This document shows, piece after piece, positions 62,648-64,000 of a stretch of DNA of 64,000 bases; the stretch's first letter is position 1; the number at the start of each line of letters is the position of its first letter. A program made the position numbers and the translations under genes. The DNA comes from Didymella arachidicola (lineage: Eukaryota; Ascomycota; Dothideomycetes; Pleosporales; Didymellaceae). Under the pieces are notes generated by a model. The model saw only the letters and a list, made by a program, of their open reading frames with translations. It was not told the DNA's origin and did no database searches. The stretch spans positions 682,001-746,000 of the forward strand of contig CM049996.1 in assembly GCA_016630955.3 (NCBI GenBank). Reading direction: 5' to 3'.

Positions 62648-64000
62648 GAGCTCGCTCGACTGTTAGAGGTCCATGAGTGCCCAAAATTCCACGAGGGACC
62701 CTTGCATGAGGTCTACGACGTGGCGTGGCTACAGCGGGTCACCAATGTACGCAGCATCTATAATGCAGACGATTCGAAGTCTTGTCTTTGGGAGCTTGGC
62801 TCAAATCCAGATCGCCCTGTCGCTGACGATGCAAAGGATATCATGCACATGCTGCAAGATGTTTGGCAGAATCTTTCCGCGCGTCAACAACTGATCATTA
62901 GCAACGCCGGTCTTCATGAATACAACAGGGGGCGTGACGGTATGACCGGATCCAACTTTTCTATCCGTGATCTCGAGATCTCGTGGCATCAGAAATATCC
63001 CCCGGTCTTCAATGGCCACGTAATGGAGGTTTTGGATCTGAGCATGATCATGTCCTACGAGATGGCTAGGACTCGCGCCTACCGGCCCGCCTACCCTCAT
63101 GGAACTGTGCCTTACACAGGATTACATGCAACCCATAGGCAGTACCTGACCGGTGTACAAGAAATTACAGTCAACGAAGGGTGCTCTGATTACGCCGTAA
63201 GGACGGAGCAAGCTGCTCAGTCTGAGACGATAGGAGGTCTAGAAACCCCCCTGAACCATGCTGGAGGCAGGAACAAGAACCCAGTTCCCGGATGGCCTGA
63301 TTTAACAGTCGGATCCATATTCTATGATCCAAACGCCTATCTGCCCTGCGTCTGTGGTAGCAAGGCTCGTCAGGCGCATCTGGAGTCACGCAACGGCATT
63401 GAGCCAGGTTATAACCCGAGTCTGCATGGATGCAAGGAATCACCGCCCGCTTTCCTTGGAGAGGAGGCTCTTGAAGAAGACCACAAGCGCAAGGCGCAAG
63501 AAGATGGGTATCGAGAAGGCCTGCCGCGCTCTCAAGACTTTGCACAAGGGTGTCCATTGCACGCTATCCTCACGAACAACCCTTGGATCTTGATGGACGG
63601 CATCGAAAACCCCAAAGATCTCCTCATTGGGATGAAGGGCGAGCTGCCTGCGCCCGGCTTTACTATTGCTACAGCATACCCTGCAGGCTTCCGCGTGCCC
63701 TACGGGTTCTTAAAGGCTGACCCCACGACCCTTCCACCACGCTGCGAGCATGGTTATCTTCACCCTCCTTTTGTAGATGCTTGCATGCGCTGCTTTCCCA
63801 CTGGCGAACACGATGGCGACTGTGCAGAATGCGACAAGCACGGCGCCATGAAAGCGATCAAGCAAGATCCCAAGATGGAGGATATCTTCATGCAGGCTTG
63901 CCAGGGATGGGATGAATTACAGATGGGGCACATGCGCCGAGGAATAATGCACGAGAAACGCATGATCGAAGTCTGGCAGGGAGTAGTGACTGAGTACTAC
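62648..64000 (+). CDS. Unrecognised Cys-rich protein, open at the right edge
   Basis: After TGA 62645-62647 the frame stays open for 1353 nt (451 codons) to the end of the window, far longer than chance. The first ATG is at 62843; the frame before it (ELARLLEVHECPKFHEGP) also looks coding. Features are DVWQNLSARQQLIISNAGLH, a Trp/Pro-rich segment GWPDLTVGSIFYDPNAYLP and PCVCGSK. A late block has several Cys and His (RCEHGYLHPPFVDACMRC, then GDCAECDKHG) that could bind zinc. No family is recognised. The protein may be lineage-specific. The end is not in the window. Confidence 0.6.

Noticed and set aside
62647..62667. Tiny intron to bypass the TGA at 62645
   Set aside because: The only nearby donor and acceptor (GTCAAT at 62636, TTAG at 62666) would give a 31-nt intron and shift the frame.

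Overview
This is a eukaryotic, filamentous-ascomycete (Pezizomycotina) nuclear window. The evidence is short introns (about 45-80 nt, GT..AG with CTAAC/CTGAC-like branch points), fungal-only protein types (Zn2Cys6 regulator, fungal MFS/APC/OPT carriers) and full-length orthologues of conserved fungal genes. Dothideomycetes is my best guess from gene style and compact introns; that is inference. I saw no rRNA, tRNA, CRISPR array, intact transposon or virus-derived gene.

Layout. 1-9.4 kb is a metabolic block: a membrane-anchored SAM methyltransferase (cut by the window edge) and an FAD amine-oxidase-like enzyme on the minus strand, a divergent flavin monooxygenase, an amino-acid/choline-type permease with an in-frame stop, and an ACC-synthase-like PLP aminotransferase. 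9.8-14.8 kb holds a divergent pair of microtubule genes, a Stu2/XMAP215 TOG protein and LIS1/NudF. 14.8-18.6 kb is gene-poor and leads to a 5'-truncated NAD-dependent reductase and an AT-rich tract. 19.7-33.3 kb is dense housekeeping: GPI8, an OPT transporter, a PARP domain fused to a UBE2Q-like E2, a COG7-like Golgi subunit, a BIR1/survivin chromosomal-passenger protein and the mitochondrial CDP-DAG synthase TAM41. 33.3-39.4 kb is sparse, with one dsRNA-binding-like small protein. 39.4-44.7 kb carries a Dabb-barrel protein, farnesyltransferase beta, a cupin and a monocarboxylate-type MFS carrier. A conserved Zn2Cys6 regulator at 47.1-49.6 kb is flanked by 2.4 and 3.0 kb of noncoding DNA. 52.6-61.3 kb holds an aldo-keto reductase, tetra-ubiquitin, an NTF2-fold protein, a 2H phosphoesterase and GDP-mannose pyrophosphorylase. 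The right edge is an unrecognised cysteine-rich ORF open to base 64000 whose upstream part looks decayed.

Most genes are independent housekeeping functions. Plausible functional groupings are the oxidoreductase/methyltransferase/permease/PLP block at the left end, the shared promoter of Stu2 and LIS1, and the cupin-MFS pair. The most distinctive protein is the PARP-E2 fusion, which joins ADP-ribosyl transfer and ubiquitin conjugation in one chain. Exon boundaries below were placed by hand from splice consensus and reading phase; the sums of exon lengths were checked to be multiples of three where stated.
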